A stretch of 64,000 nt of DNA from Thermococcus sp. MV5. Lineage in GTDB: Archaea; Methanobacteriota_B; Thermococci; Thermococcales; Thermococcaceae. A program made the position numbers and the translations under genes. Location of the stretch: assembly GCF_012027425.1 (NCBI RefSeq), contig NZ_SNUE01000006.1, forward strand, positions 1 through 64,000. Reading direction: 5' to 3'. How positions within the stretch are numbered: position 1 is the first letter of the stretch; each line of letters begins with the position of its first letter. The notes beneath the pieces were generated by a model, which was given only the letters and a program-made list of their open reading frames with translations, was not told the origin of the DNA and ran no database searches. Below are positions 56,955-64,000 of the stretch, one piece after another.

Positions 56955-57263
56955 TTACCTTTTCATATACTTCTCAACGGACTCCCATATTTCCGGATAT
57001 TTATCTTTTATGGCTTTTTCAAGCAGTTTACTTGCCTCATTGGATATGCTGAATTCTGGGACAGTCTTCCTGAGATATCGAAGAACCGCAGTAGCTTCTG
57101 GCGACCACAAAGTTATTCTTGGATTCTTTAGGGCCTCTTGAACACTCAATATTAATGCACCTTCTTGAATCTCTGTTTTTGTTTTCTCTTTAGGTTTTTT
57201 CTCAATTGGAAGAGGTTCGGAAATAAGTGCTTCTAACCCCCGTCCGAGAGCCTTTTTCTTCAT
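56955..57263 (-). CDS. Small ParA partner with a ParB-like N-terminus
   Basis: 102 residues. The first 13, KKKALGRGLEALI, match the N-terminal ParA-stimulating motif of bacterial ParB proteins (GLGRGLxALI). A basic linker (about 20-35) and a helical C-terminal domain (about 38-102) follow. The ParB nuclease-like domain and helix-turn-helix are absent. Its ATG overlaps the parA stop by 4 bases. It probably activates the ParA ATPase and carries the cargo- or DNA-binding function; the cargo is unknown. Confidence 0.75.
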   Translation of the reverse strand: MKKKALGRGLEALISEPLPIEKKPKEKTKTEIQEGALILSVQEALKNPRITLWSPEATAVLRYLRKTVPEFSISNEASKLLEKAIKDKYPEIWESVEKYMKR

Positions 57264-58009
57264 CTCCCATCAACCTCCTCGGCTAGTTTTATATATGCCT
57301 TAGCACCTCTGCTATCAGGAGCATAAAGGAATATGGGTTTTCCATATGATGGAGCTTCTGCAAGTCTAACGTTTCTAGGAATCATAGTCTTGAAGACCTT
57401 TTCTCCAAAGGTTCTGTTCACTTCTTCTCTAACTTCCTTAGAAAGGTTAGTTCTTCTGTCAAACATTGTTATTAGAAAACCCCTGATTTCAAGAGGGATT
57501 CCTAGCCTATCCCTAACCAATCTTATCGCCTTTAGCAACAGTGCAATTCCTTCAAGGGCATAATATTCTGCTTGTATGGGGATTATAACCTCATCACTTG
57601 CAACTAAAGAATTCATCGTAAGTACCCCTAATGAGGGAGGTGTATCAATAATTACATAGTCATAAAGGCTCCTGATTTGTGCGAGTTTATTTCTGAGGAT
57701 ATATTCCCTCCCTATTTGACTACTAAGCTCGATTTCAGCACCACTTAACGCTATGTTACTCGGAATTAAATGAAGACCATCTATAGATGTCTCTATAATA
57801 GCTTCTTCTATTTCTGCTTCGTCTATTATCACATTATAGATTGTTGGTGTAGCTTCCCTAAGTCCCAAGCCGATAGTAGTAGCCCCTTGTGGATCCATGT
57901 CCACGAGGAGGACTTTTTTCCCTTTTAGGGCTAATGCTGCTGATAAATTTATTGCAGTGGTACTTTTTCCCACTCCACCCTTCTGATTTGCAATACTTAT
58001 TACGGGCAT
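57260..58009 (-). CDS. ParA/Soj family ATPase
   Basis: 249 residues, a deviant Walker ATPase of the ParA type: KGGVGKSTTA with the signature lysine, DMDPQGATT (Walker A'), and VIIDTPPSLG (Walker B). It likely positions the chromosome or a large complex by patterned DNA binding. TATA-like TTTATAACT at 58032-58039 (minus) is about 25 bases from the ATG, implying a leaderless transcript. Its partner gene overlaps its end. Confidence 0.9.
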   Translation of the reverse strand: MPVISIANQKGGVGKSTTAINLSAALALKGKKVLLVDMDPQGATTIGLGLREATPTIYNVIIDEAEIEEAIIETSIDGLHLIPSNIALSGAEIELSSQIGREYILRNKLAQIRSLYDYVIIDTPPSLGVLTMNSLVASDEVIIPIQAEYYALEGIALLLKAIRLVRDRLGIPLEIRGFLITMFDRRTNLSKEVREEVNRTFGEKVFKTMIPRNVRLAEAPSYGKPIFLYAPDSRGAKAYIKLAEEVDGR

Positions 58010-58029
58010 AGTAAACCTAAGGCAGTTAG

Positions 58030-58064
58030 AAGTTATAAATCTTGAGAATTATAAGTTATAACTT
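58030..58064 (-). promoter_or_regulatory. parA promoter with palindromic repeats
   Basis: The perfect 12-bp palindrome AAGTTATAACTT (58053-58064) lies 23 bases from a similar AAGTTATAAATCTT (58030-58043) that overlaps the TATA box. They could be autoregulatory operators or a parS-like centromere element. The AT-rich base composition lowers the weight of the similarity. Confidence 0.4.
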
Positions 58065-58141
58065 AAATCTTATACCTTAATAGGCGAAAGAATAATAACC
58101 TTCATTGCCGTATGTATCTAATGCACTAAGAGAGTGAATGC

Positions 58142-58285
58142 ATGAAATGGCTCAGTTATAGCCGTATTTTCCTGTTGGGCTTCGGATTTTTTGGAAGAAG
58201 CATTATATGATCTCTGTATAATGCTTATATTTCGATTTTCTTGCAAGACACATTTCAAATGAGCAAAACTATTACAGGCTTTATT
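58142..58285 (+). pseudogene. MFS transporter fragment
   Basis: Translation gives GFGFFGRSII, a TGA at 58208-58210, then SLYNAYISIFLQDTFQMSKTITGFI. This is the beginning of an SLC45/sugar-type MFS transporter, where the stop replaces a Trp (TGG to TGA). The frame ends soon after, so about 400 residues are missing. The bases from 58286 to the next gene show nothing I can assign. Confidence 0.6.
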
Positions 58286-58353
58286 CCGAGTGCCTGGCGA
58301 GAAGATTGTTATTAAGAAATTAATTAAAGAAACCTCAAAAAAGTCTCTTTTTA

Positions 58354-60078
58354 TCATTTTGAAACTGAGACATAAATTGGACGGTGATCCGAGACCTCAA
58401 CATCTAGGAGCCATCCATAGTCTTTAACTTTCAGAGTACTCCCCTTCCTTATGAGGATATAATCAATGTTCTCTATATCCACATTGCCCCAATTGAAAGT
58501 GTAGGGCGGCCTTTCAGTAAATGCATCGTAATACTCATTGAGAAGTATTTTTATCGCTTTTTCTCCAGGTTCTGCATTGGTATCACCTAAGATTATGTCT
58601 GCCATCGGATCTTTCAGTGCAACTTCCAAAAGTTCTTCTGCTTGTAAGGCACGCTCCTCTGGAGAGAGGCCCATATGGACGTTTACTAGGGTTAAATTAA
58701 CACTCTTTATTTTAACTTTTTGCGCTGGTCTGGCTTGACCAATGCTCTTGAGGTTTCTTTCTTCTATAATCTCCAGTGGCCATCTGGAAAATGTCGCCAC
58801 GCCATATGTTCCTTCGACAGCGGGTGTATACTCATAGTGATAGCCAAAATATGCCGATAAAAGAAGTGGAACATCTTGGTATCCATCTCCTATCATTCCT
58901 CCAACAACTTCTTGAGCCGCTATTATATCCGAATTGTAGGTTTTTAGAAGGTTTATCAGTTCATTTCCGTTAAAAGAACCTTTATATGGAGCGAATCCTT
59001 GATGGAGATTGTAACTCCATACTATGATCTCGGTTTTTTTCTCTGCAGTTATTGGTGATGGATGAAATGCGGCAAGTACAAGGAGAGAGACAATCACAAG
59101 GCCCACTATAGGAACTGCTACTTCTTTTGTATTTGGCCTTTTGATAGACACTGATTTTGAAGAAAAAGCATAAACAATTGCGCTGAATGTTATTAAGGCT
59201 TCAAGATGATCTTCCATAAATGGAATTCCAATATCTCTGCCAACATATGCCCCTATAGCAAGCACAGAGACCACTACAAAATATAAAGCCCCCAAAATTC
59301 CAAAACGGCTTTTCTTTGCCCCTTCTAGCAGAGCCAGTGCAGATGCAAGGGCTACTGGCATCCCAATAATGCCAAGAGGTTGTACAAAGAGTGTAAGAGC
59401 ACCACCTATCAACAAAAATGGCGTAAATTTTTTCCCTGTTAGATAGGGAGAGATAAGTATAGCAAGAGCCACTACAAAGGAATAAGCTACAAATTGAGTT
59501 AGGTAATAGGTTTTAATCCCAGAATAACGCATTATTGCATTTGGATATACAAGACCAAGATTAATCAACACGGCGAACCCATAAAGTTCAAATCCGGGGC
59601 TCTTTAGTTGTCCCTCTTCTTTCCAGAGGACGTATGCCAGAGCTAGAATAAATATCACAAGTAAAACTCGGGTATGAATAAAATCAATAGGCTCTCCCCC
59701 CACTGCCAAGACTCTAAGTGCTAAATCTCCTACAAAACCCATGAGCACATATCTAATTTCTGCTTCTTTTAATACAGCTAGTGCTACAGGGAGAGCAAGA
59801 GCTGCAATTAGATGTGTGTATTCCGTTGCATCGGTTATAAGAGAAACTAGTGCATAAATCCCGACTATAATTGCCCCTGTTTTCCTTTGTATTTTTCCAA
59901 CAATGAATGAGAAGAGTAAAAACAGTACTATTCCAAGGCCTGAAGGAAACATGATTCCGTAGAAGAACGTTTTCTCCAGACTTGCATAAGCTCCTGAGAC
60001 AAAGATTCTCATGGACGATGCCAACAAAATTCCCACACTCATTCCCAAGACCTTTTTTTCCCACTCAGATAGTTTCAT
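58354..60078 (-). CDS. Membrane protein with a C-terminal endonuclease/exonuclease/phosphatase domain
   Basis: 574 residues. Residues 1 to about 340 contain some 10 membrane segments. Residues about 345-574 form an EEP (DNase I-like) hydrolase with WSYNLHQG, AAQEVVGG (catalytic Glu), VNVHMG, LGDTNAEPG and SDHRPIYVS (catalytic His). The EEP domain should face outside or inside depending on topology; the substrate may be a phospholipid or nucleotide. GGTGATA precedes the ATG. Confidence 0.78.
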   Translation of the reverse strand: MKLSEWEKKVLGMSVGILLASSMRIFVSGAYASLEKTFFYGIMFPSGLGIVLFLLFSFIVGKIQRKTGAIIVGIYALVSLITDATEYTHLIAALALPVALAVLKEAEIRYVLMGFVGDLALRVLAVGGEPIDFIHTRVLLVIFILALAYVLWKEEGQLKSPGFELYGFAVLINLGLVYPNAIMRYSGIKTYYLTQFVAYSFVVALAILISPYLTGKKFTPFLLIGGALTLFVQPLGIIGMPVALASALALLEGAKKSRFGILGALYFVVVSVLAIGAYVGRDIGIPFMEDHLEALITFSAIVYAFSSKSVSIKRPNTKEVAVPIVGLVIVSLLVLAAFHPSPITAEKKTEIIVWSYNLHQGFAPYKGSFNGNELINLLKTYNSDIIAAQEVVGGMIGDGYQDVPLLLSAYFGYHYEYTPAVEGTYGVATFSRWPLEIIEERNLKSIGQARPAQKVKIKSVNLTLVNVHMGLSPEERALQAEELLEVALKDPMADIILGDTNAEPGEKAIKILLNEYYDAFTERPPYTFNWGNVDIENIDYILIRKGSTLKVKDYGWLLDVEVSDHRPIYVSVSK

Positions 60079-60255
60079 ATAATATCACCAGAATATAAGA
60101 TACGTTTCGAAAGATTTAAGCTTTTCTCAAATATTTACTTGAGATTTTGACTTTTTCTTTTCCAATTATGCCGTTTAGAGTACTGCAGATGTTCTCACTC
60201 CCAGTGAAAATAACCTTTAAGTATTTCATTTTGATAAAATATCTCGGTGAAGAAA

Positions 60256-61260
60256 ATGAAAGTTAAAGTTGGGATTAACGGGTATGGCACTATAGGGAAG
60301 AGAGTTGCCTATGCAGTCGCAAAACAGGATGATATGAAGCTCATTGGAGTGACGAAAACAAAACCGGATTTTGAGGCATATAGGGCCAAAGAACTTGGTA
60401 TTCCCGTCTATGCAGCATCAAACGATTTCTTACCAAGATTTGAGAACGCTAATTTTGAAGTAGCTGGAACTATCGAAGACCTTCTAAACGACGTAGATAT
60501 AATAATCGATGCAACTCCAGGAGGAATGGGCGAAAAGAACAAAACCCTTTATGAAAAGGCTGGTGTTAAGGCAATATTTCAAGGTGGAGAAAAAGCAAAT
60601 CTTGCAGAGGCCTCTTTTGTCGCTCAAGCAAACTATGAAAATGCTCTTGGAAAGAATTATGTCAGAGTGGTCTCGTGCAATACCACTGGACTAACAAGAA
60701 CCCTGAATGCAATAAAAGAATACATTGAGTATGTTTATGCAGTGATGATTAGGAGAGCTGCAGATCCGAATGATATTAAGAGAGGACCTGTTAATGCGAT
60801 AAAGCCAAGTGTTGAAGTGCCTTCACATCATGGGCCAGACGTGCAAACAGTAATCCCAATAAACATTGAAACCACGGCATTTGTTGTCCCAACAACAATA
60901 ATGCACGTGCACAGCGTGATGGTAGAACTCAAAAAGCCCCCTACAAAAGAAGATGTAATTGATATTTTTGAGAACACCACAAGAGTTCTGCTCTTTGAGA
61001 AGAAAAAAGGCTTTGACAGCACGGCTCAATTAATAGAATTTGCGAGAGATCTTCACAGAGAATGGAACAACCTCTATGAGATTGCAGTATGGAAGGAAAG
61101 CATCAACATCAAGGGTAACAGGCTATTCTACATTCAGGCGGTTCACCAAGAGAGCGACGTGGTTCCAGAAAATATCGACGCGATAAGAGCAATGTTCGAG
61201 ATGGCTGATAAGTGGGAGAGTATCAAGAAGACCAACAAGAGTCTTGGTATTTTGAAGTAG
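60256..61260 (+). CDS. gap: Phosphorylating glyceraldehyde-3-phosphate dehydrogenase (archaeal type)
   Basis: 334 residues of the archaeal NAD(P)-dependent GAPDH, which in Thermococcales works mainly in gluconeogenesis. The Rossmann motif [11 protein letters not shown] starts the protein. The nucleophile is C141 in SCNTTGLTR, and the catalytic His lies in the IMHVHSVMV region. GGTGAAG precedes the ATG at 60256, so the upstream GTG 60247 within it is rejected. CTTTAAGTAT near 60210 is a possible TATA box. No TATCAC-n5-GTGATA (Tgr) motif was found near it. Confidence 0.96.
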   Translation: MKVKVGINGYGTIGKRVAYAVAKQDDMKLIGVTKTKPDFEAYRAKELGIPVYAASNDFLPRFENANFEVAGTIEDLLNDVDIIIDATPGGMGEKNKTLYEKAGVKAIFQGGEKANLAEASFVAQANYENALGKNYVRVVSCNTTGLTRTLNAIKEYIEYVYAVMIRRAADPNDIKRGPVNAIKPSVEVPSHHGPDVQTVIPINIETTAFVVPTTIMHVHSVMVELKKPPTKEDVIDIFENTTRVLLFEKKKGFDSTAQLIEFARDLHREWNNLYEIAVWKESINIKGNRLFYIQAVHQESDVVPENIDAIRAMFEMADKWESIKKTNKSLGILK

Positions 61261-61377
61261 AAACCCTTTTATATTTCCTTTTTGATCCTATTTGCCAGCT
61301 TTTCACAACTATAGAGGAAATTTCTCCTTGTGAACATGGAACTGTTGCAACTTTTTATTTGTCTTGGTACTTCTGCG

Positions 61378-61662
61378 TTATCGATAAATTCCGAGTTTCT
61401 TTTTAACCTCCTCTATGCTCACACCTCTTATCAAAAGATCCTTTTCTCGTGAGGTCTCTCCTTTGATGAGGCTTACCTCAGCTCCAATGAGCTTGGAAAA
61501 AAACTTTACAATTTCCTTGTTTGCTTTCCCCTCAACAGGGGGAACTTTTACTTTAACTTTTAGCCTCTTGCGCCATTCATCTACCCCATCTATCTCAGTT
61601 CTTTTTGCCTTTGGTTGTACATAGATTTGGAGTATTATTCCTTCTTTGCTCTCTTTTATCAT
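61378..61662 (-). CDS. DUF167/UPF0235 family protein (YggU-like)
   Basis: 94 residues with the family core QPKAKRTEI, LKVKVKVPPVEGKANKEIVKFFSK and LIKGETSREKDLLI. The function is unknown. It is a single gene, divergent from the beta-helix surface protein with a 55-base spacer. Confidence 0.9.
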   Translation of the reverse strand: MIKESKEGIILQIYVQPKAKRTEIDGVDEWRKRLKVKVKVPPVEGKANKEIVKFFSKLIGAEVSLIKGETSREKDLLIRGVSIEEVKKKLGIYR

Positions 61663-61717
61663 CCAACCACCATAAGGTATTTTAGGGATGGTGTCTATTT
61701 AAGCGTGAGGGAGCCTA

Positions 61718-62881
61718 ATGAGGATCCTGGTGATTTTTGTTATACTTCTTTTTGTGCCTTTTGCAAATGCAACGCAACTAGCATTTATTGGTGACGAGAG
61801 TCTGAAAGAACTTCCTGGTTCCGGTATTCTTGAAGATCCATATGTTCTGGAAAATTTGATCATAAATGCAAGCAATATTACTGGCATTCTAGTTAAGAAC
61901 ACTACAGCATATCTTCTCATAAGAAACTTGACTATAATCGGAAATAATAAGCGCCCAGGAATAATTCTCGAGAATGTAAAAAACGTTAGAATTGAGGATG
62001 TACAAGTGATTAGATGCAGTTATGGAATAAGGATTGTCAACTCCGAAAACATTACTATCGTCAATAGCATTTTCAAAGGAAATCTATATTGTTATTGGAA
62101 AAGTGAATTTGCAGGGGATGCTGATTGTAAGGGAGGGGCTATTTTTGCTGATTATTCCACAAATCTATATATTATAAACAACTCCTTTGTTCCACACTCC
62201 TATCTTTTCTCCAATATCTACGGGGTATATCTGGTAATGGTCGAGAACTCCATAGTTTATGGGAATAGATTTGTAAGTTCAATTAAGTGCTATCCCTCTG
62301 CAGCATTTGGGGGCTACTGCAAAGGAACAGCAATTTACTTAGATCGTTCTAACAACAATGAATTAACTAGAAACACAATTTATCTTCCCTCAAGTGGTGG
62401 TATGGAGTATGCAGCGGAAGTTTATGGAATGTACATCTCTGGGCACAATAACACTATTTATCTGAATAATTTTTATGGCGAACAAAAGCCATCTCAACCA
62501 AGTGAAGGTATAGGTTTCTTTTATCTGTACCATACAGGAGAGAATATTTTTCATTCCCCCAAAGTTATCTATAGGTTTGGTAACGAGACTTTTGAAGGAT
62601 TTTTGGGCAATTACTGGGCTACGTATAATGGATCTGATGAAAATGGAGACGGTCTTATAGAGTGGCCTTTTAAGGTGGATAAATACCCATTAGTCCTTCC
62701 CTCAGAGAACTATGAAATTATAAAACTTGCAGAAGAATCCAAAACAAGTACAACCCCTCTAAATAATCTAACAAACTCCCCAACAACACCTTCATTCCCT
62801 CAAGAAAACGGAGAATTCAAATACTTCTTTCCAATCTTAGCAGTTCTAGCTATTTTAATCATTCTGTGGAGATGGAAGTGA
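61718..62881 (+). CDS. Surface-anchored right-handed beta-helix protein (NosD-like)
   Basis: 387 residues: a signal peptide (about 1-17), then repeated beta-helix coils typical of NosD/CASH proteins (GTGILEDPYVLENL-like start, here GSGILEDPYVLENLIIN; many NNS, N-x-IY and G-N-x-F repeats). A Thr/Pro/Asn linker (about 345-363) and a C-terminal membrane anchor ending WRWK follow. It probably binds or cuts polysaccharide at the cell surface. Its 3' end overlaps the DUF402 gene by 27 bases on the other strand. Confidence 0.75.
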   Translation: MRILVIFVILLFVPFANATQLAFIGDESLKELPGSGILEDPYVLENLIINASNITGILVKNTTAYLLIRNLTIIGNNKRPGIILENVKNVRIEDVQVIRCSYGIRIVNSENITIVNSIFKGNLYCYWKSEFAGDADCKGGAIFADYSTNLYIINNSFVPHSYLFSNIYGVYLVMVENSIVYGNRFVSSIKCYPSAAFGGYCKGTAIYLDRSNNNELTRNTIYLPSSGGMEYAAEVYGMYISGHNNTIYLNNFYGEQKPSQPSEGIGFFYLYHTGENIFHSPKVIYRFGNETFEGFLGNYWATYNGSDENGDGLIEWPFKVDKYPLVLPSENYEIIKLAEESKTSTTPLNNLTNSPTTPSFPQENGEFKYFFPILAVLAILIILWRWK

Positions 62882-63373
62882 ATACTCCCAAACTACGTCT
62901 GGAGGGAATGCCCCCTCCCTAAATTTCTTGATGATTTCTTCTGCTTTTGAATAGGCAAAGTCAAAGGTTTTTTTATCAATCAATCCATAGTTAAGGGCCA
63001 TCTCAAGTTCTTCTTCATCAAGAAGGAAAACTTCTCCATTCGGAAAAATAAAAATATCTAAAAACAGATCCAACATCTCCAGATTATCATTCTCTCTTTT
63101 AGTATGTGCTAGAATATCAATGTAAAGGCCCTTAAAATTGCCTTCTTTGTCATAAACTTTTAGTATGTCATAGTTCTCTCCAATAAAGGCAAAATAAATC
63201 ATTGTGTAGTCATTATCAATAACTTTGACTCCGTTAACGAAAAGTGGAGTGAGCATCCCCTCAAATTTCGACTTTGCCACAATTATATCGCCTAGGTCTG
63301 CTATGAGCTCATCTTCTCTCTCAAGAATCCGATTTGGGACACGCTTGTAAATGAGGTGAATTTTTCCAGCCAT
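62855..63373 (-). CDS. DUF402 domain protein
   Basis: 172 residues of the DUF402 (FomD/FAU-1-like) barrel. Seen are the beta-rich centre with YDILKVYDKEGNFKGLYIDI and DLFLDIFIFPNGEVFLLDEEEL. Proteins of this fold include a nucleoside phosphatase (FomD) and the RNA-binding FAU-1; which role applies here is unknown. It converges with the beta-helix gene. Confidence 0.82.
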   Translation of the reverse strand: MAGKIHLIYKRVPNRILEREDELIADLGDIIVAKSKFEGMLTPLFVNGVKVIDNDYTMIYFAFIGENYDILKVYDKEGNFKGLYIDILAHTKRENDNLEMLDLFLDIFIFPNGEVFLLDEEELEMALNYGLIDKKTFDFAYSKAEEIIKKFREGAFPPDVVWEYSLPSPQND

Positions 63374-63438
63374 CGATAATTCACTGCATTTTGAAATATA
63401 TTAATCCTTCGGTACAAGACAATGGAAAAAAGAAGAGA

Positions 63439-64000
63439 TCAGCCAAAAATAAGCTCCCTTAATTTCTCTGGAAGCTCTTCGATCTTAACCCTAATCTGCT
63501 CTCTCGTATCTCTGTCCCTAATTGTTACAGTATTATCTTCAGGGGTTTGATTATCTACTGTCACACAATAGGGAGTTCCTATCTCATCGTACCTTGCATA
63601 TCTCCTCCCTACTGTATCCTTCTCATCGTAAACTACGATAAATCCTTCCTTCTGTAGAGTTCTGAAGATGTCATAGGCAATTGTTGTGAGGGGTTCCTTT
63701 GCTACCAATGGAAGAACTGCAACTTCTATTGGAGCCATATCCTTCTTAATTTTCAGATAAACTCTACCATCTTCATCCACGGCCAATGAATTCTCCAGAA
63801 GGAGATAGAACGGTCTGTCTATACCAAAGCTCGGCTCTAGGACATGAGGTACTATTTTTTCACCAGTTATCGTTTCCTCAATTTCTTTGACAATAAAGTC
63901 ATCTTTTTCAAGCTCATATCCTTCTATCATTATCTTCCCAATCTTTTCAAGCCCCTCAACTATCTTTTTAAGCTCTTCTTGACTCATTCCTTGCAGTTTT
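63439..64000 (-). CDS. glyS: Glycyl-tRNA synthetase, C-terminal part (cut by window edge)
   Basis: The frame stays open to the window end. The visible 187 residues contain HVLEPSFGIDRPFYLLLENS (class II motif 3 region with the Arg) and the anticodon-binding domain APIEVAVLPLV, KDTVGRRYARYDEIGTPYCVTVD and DNTVTIRDRDTREQ. This is the alpha2-type archaeal/eukaryotic glycyl-tRNA synthetase that charges tRNA-Gly. The true start lies beyond base 64000. The internal Met at 63987 is not the start. Confidence 0.95.
   Translation of the reverse strand, partial: KLQGMSQEELKKIVEGLEKIGKIMIEGYELEKDDFIVKEIEETITGEKIVPHVLEPSFGIDRPFYLLLENSLAVDEDGRVYLKIKKDMAPIEVAVLPLVAKEPLTTIAYDIFRTLQKEGFIVVYDEKDTVGRRYARYDEIGTPYCVTVDNQTPEDNTVTIRDRDTREQIRVKIEELPEKLRELIFG

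Noticed and set aside
58118-58357. 79-codon frame on the minus strand
   Set aside because: It is antisense to the recognisable MFS fragment, has no ribosome site of note and no family resemblance.
60079-60255. Tgr/TGM motif controlling GAPDH
   Set aside because: TATCAC at about 60085 belongs to the ribosome site of the opposite-strand gene and has no GTGATA partner five bases away.

Overview
The window is a piece of a hyperthermophilic euryarchaeal chromosome of the order Thermococcales, most likely a low-GC Thermococcus close to T. litoralis or T. sibiricus (the species is inferred). The marks of this group are a family B DNA polymerase resembling Vent polymerase and carrying an intein in its catalytic YADTDG motif, Hel308 helicase, FttA/aCPSF1, the ADP-dependent serine kinase SerK, a SudBA/Nfn-type oxidoreductase, archaeal GAPDH, DUF257 and DUF373 proteins, H/ACA and C/D guide RNAs, and GGTGA-type ribosome binding sites with TTTATA-type TATA boxes. 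Genes are dense, often overlap by ATGA, and several mRNAs look leaderless.

Layout. 0-0.7 kb: tRNA-Ala and tRNA-Val on the plus strand, then a GC-rich minus-strand RNA that folds into three H/ACA hairpins. 0.7-4.3 kb (minus): HAD phosphatase, threonine/serine dehydratase, aminotransferase, SerK. 4.6-9.6 kb (plus): proteasome beta, FttA, a threonine-synthase-like protein with Arg at the PLP-lysine position and a PadR-like C-terminus, an EMC6-like membrane protein, RpiA. 9.7-15.8 kb: a transglutaminase-like anchored protein, tRNA-Leu, a TRAP transporter, a zinc-ribbon protein and a class II aldolase. 15.8-22.8 kb: UPF0147, cobalamin adenosyltransferase, DmpA-type peptidase, a decayed class V aminotransferase, endonuclease IV, a coiled-coil/DUF373/thiamine-binding operon, AMMECR1. 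22.9-32.2 kb: a secreted protein, an RsmB-type m5C methyltransferase, DNA polymerase with intein, a UPF0200 kinase-like protein, Hel308 and a divergent hypothetical gene.

32.2-38.5 kb (minus): a complete peptide ABC transporter (oppA-B-C-D-F order of transcription) whose binding protein appears circularly permuted. 38.7-43.4 kb (plus): a RAM-domain protein, SRP19 (minus), DUF257, TrmI, SudB/SudA and a C/D box sRNA. 43.4-49.7 kb: PmbA and TldD with a lipoprotein gene between them, then the split glycine decarboxylase P-protein. 49.9-56.7 kb (plus): HAD, phosphoesterase, PrsW protease, OPT transporter and tandem lipoproteins. 56.7-58.3 kb: ParA with a small partner, flanked by gene debris (GDPD, lipoprotein leader and MFS transporter fragments). 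58.4-64 kb: membrane-bound endonuclease/exonuclease/phosphatase-fold protein, GAPDH, DUF167, a beta-helix surface protein, DUF402 and the 3' end of glyS.

The genes fit a peptide-fermenting heterotroph: Opp and OPT take up peptides, aminotransferase, dehydratase and glycine decarboxylase process amino acids, SudBA balances ferredoxin and NAD(P)H, and GAPDH serves gluconeogenesis. The observations most worth checking are the permuted OppA, the Lys-less threonine-synthase/PadR fusion, the H/ACA RNA with readable 23S targets, the ParA partner with a ParB-like N-terminus, and the deletion scars around it.
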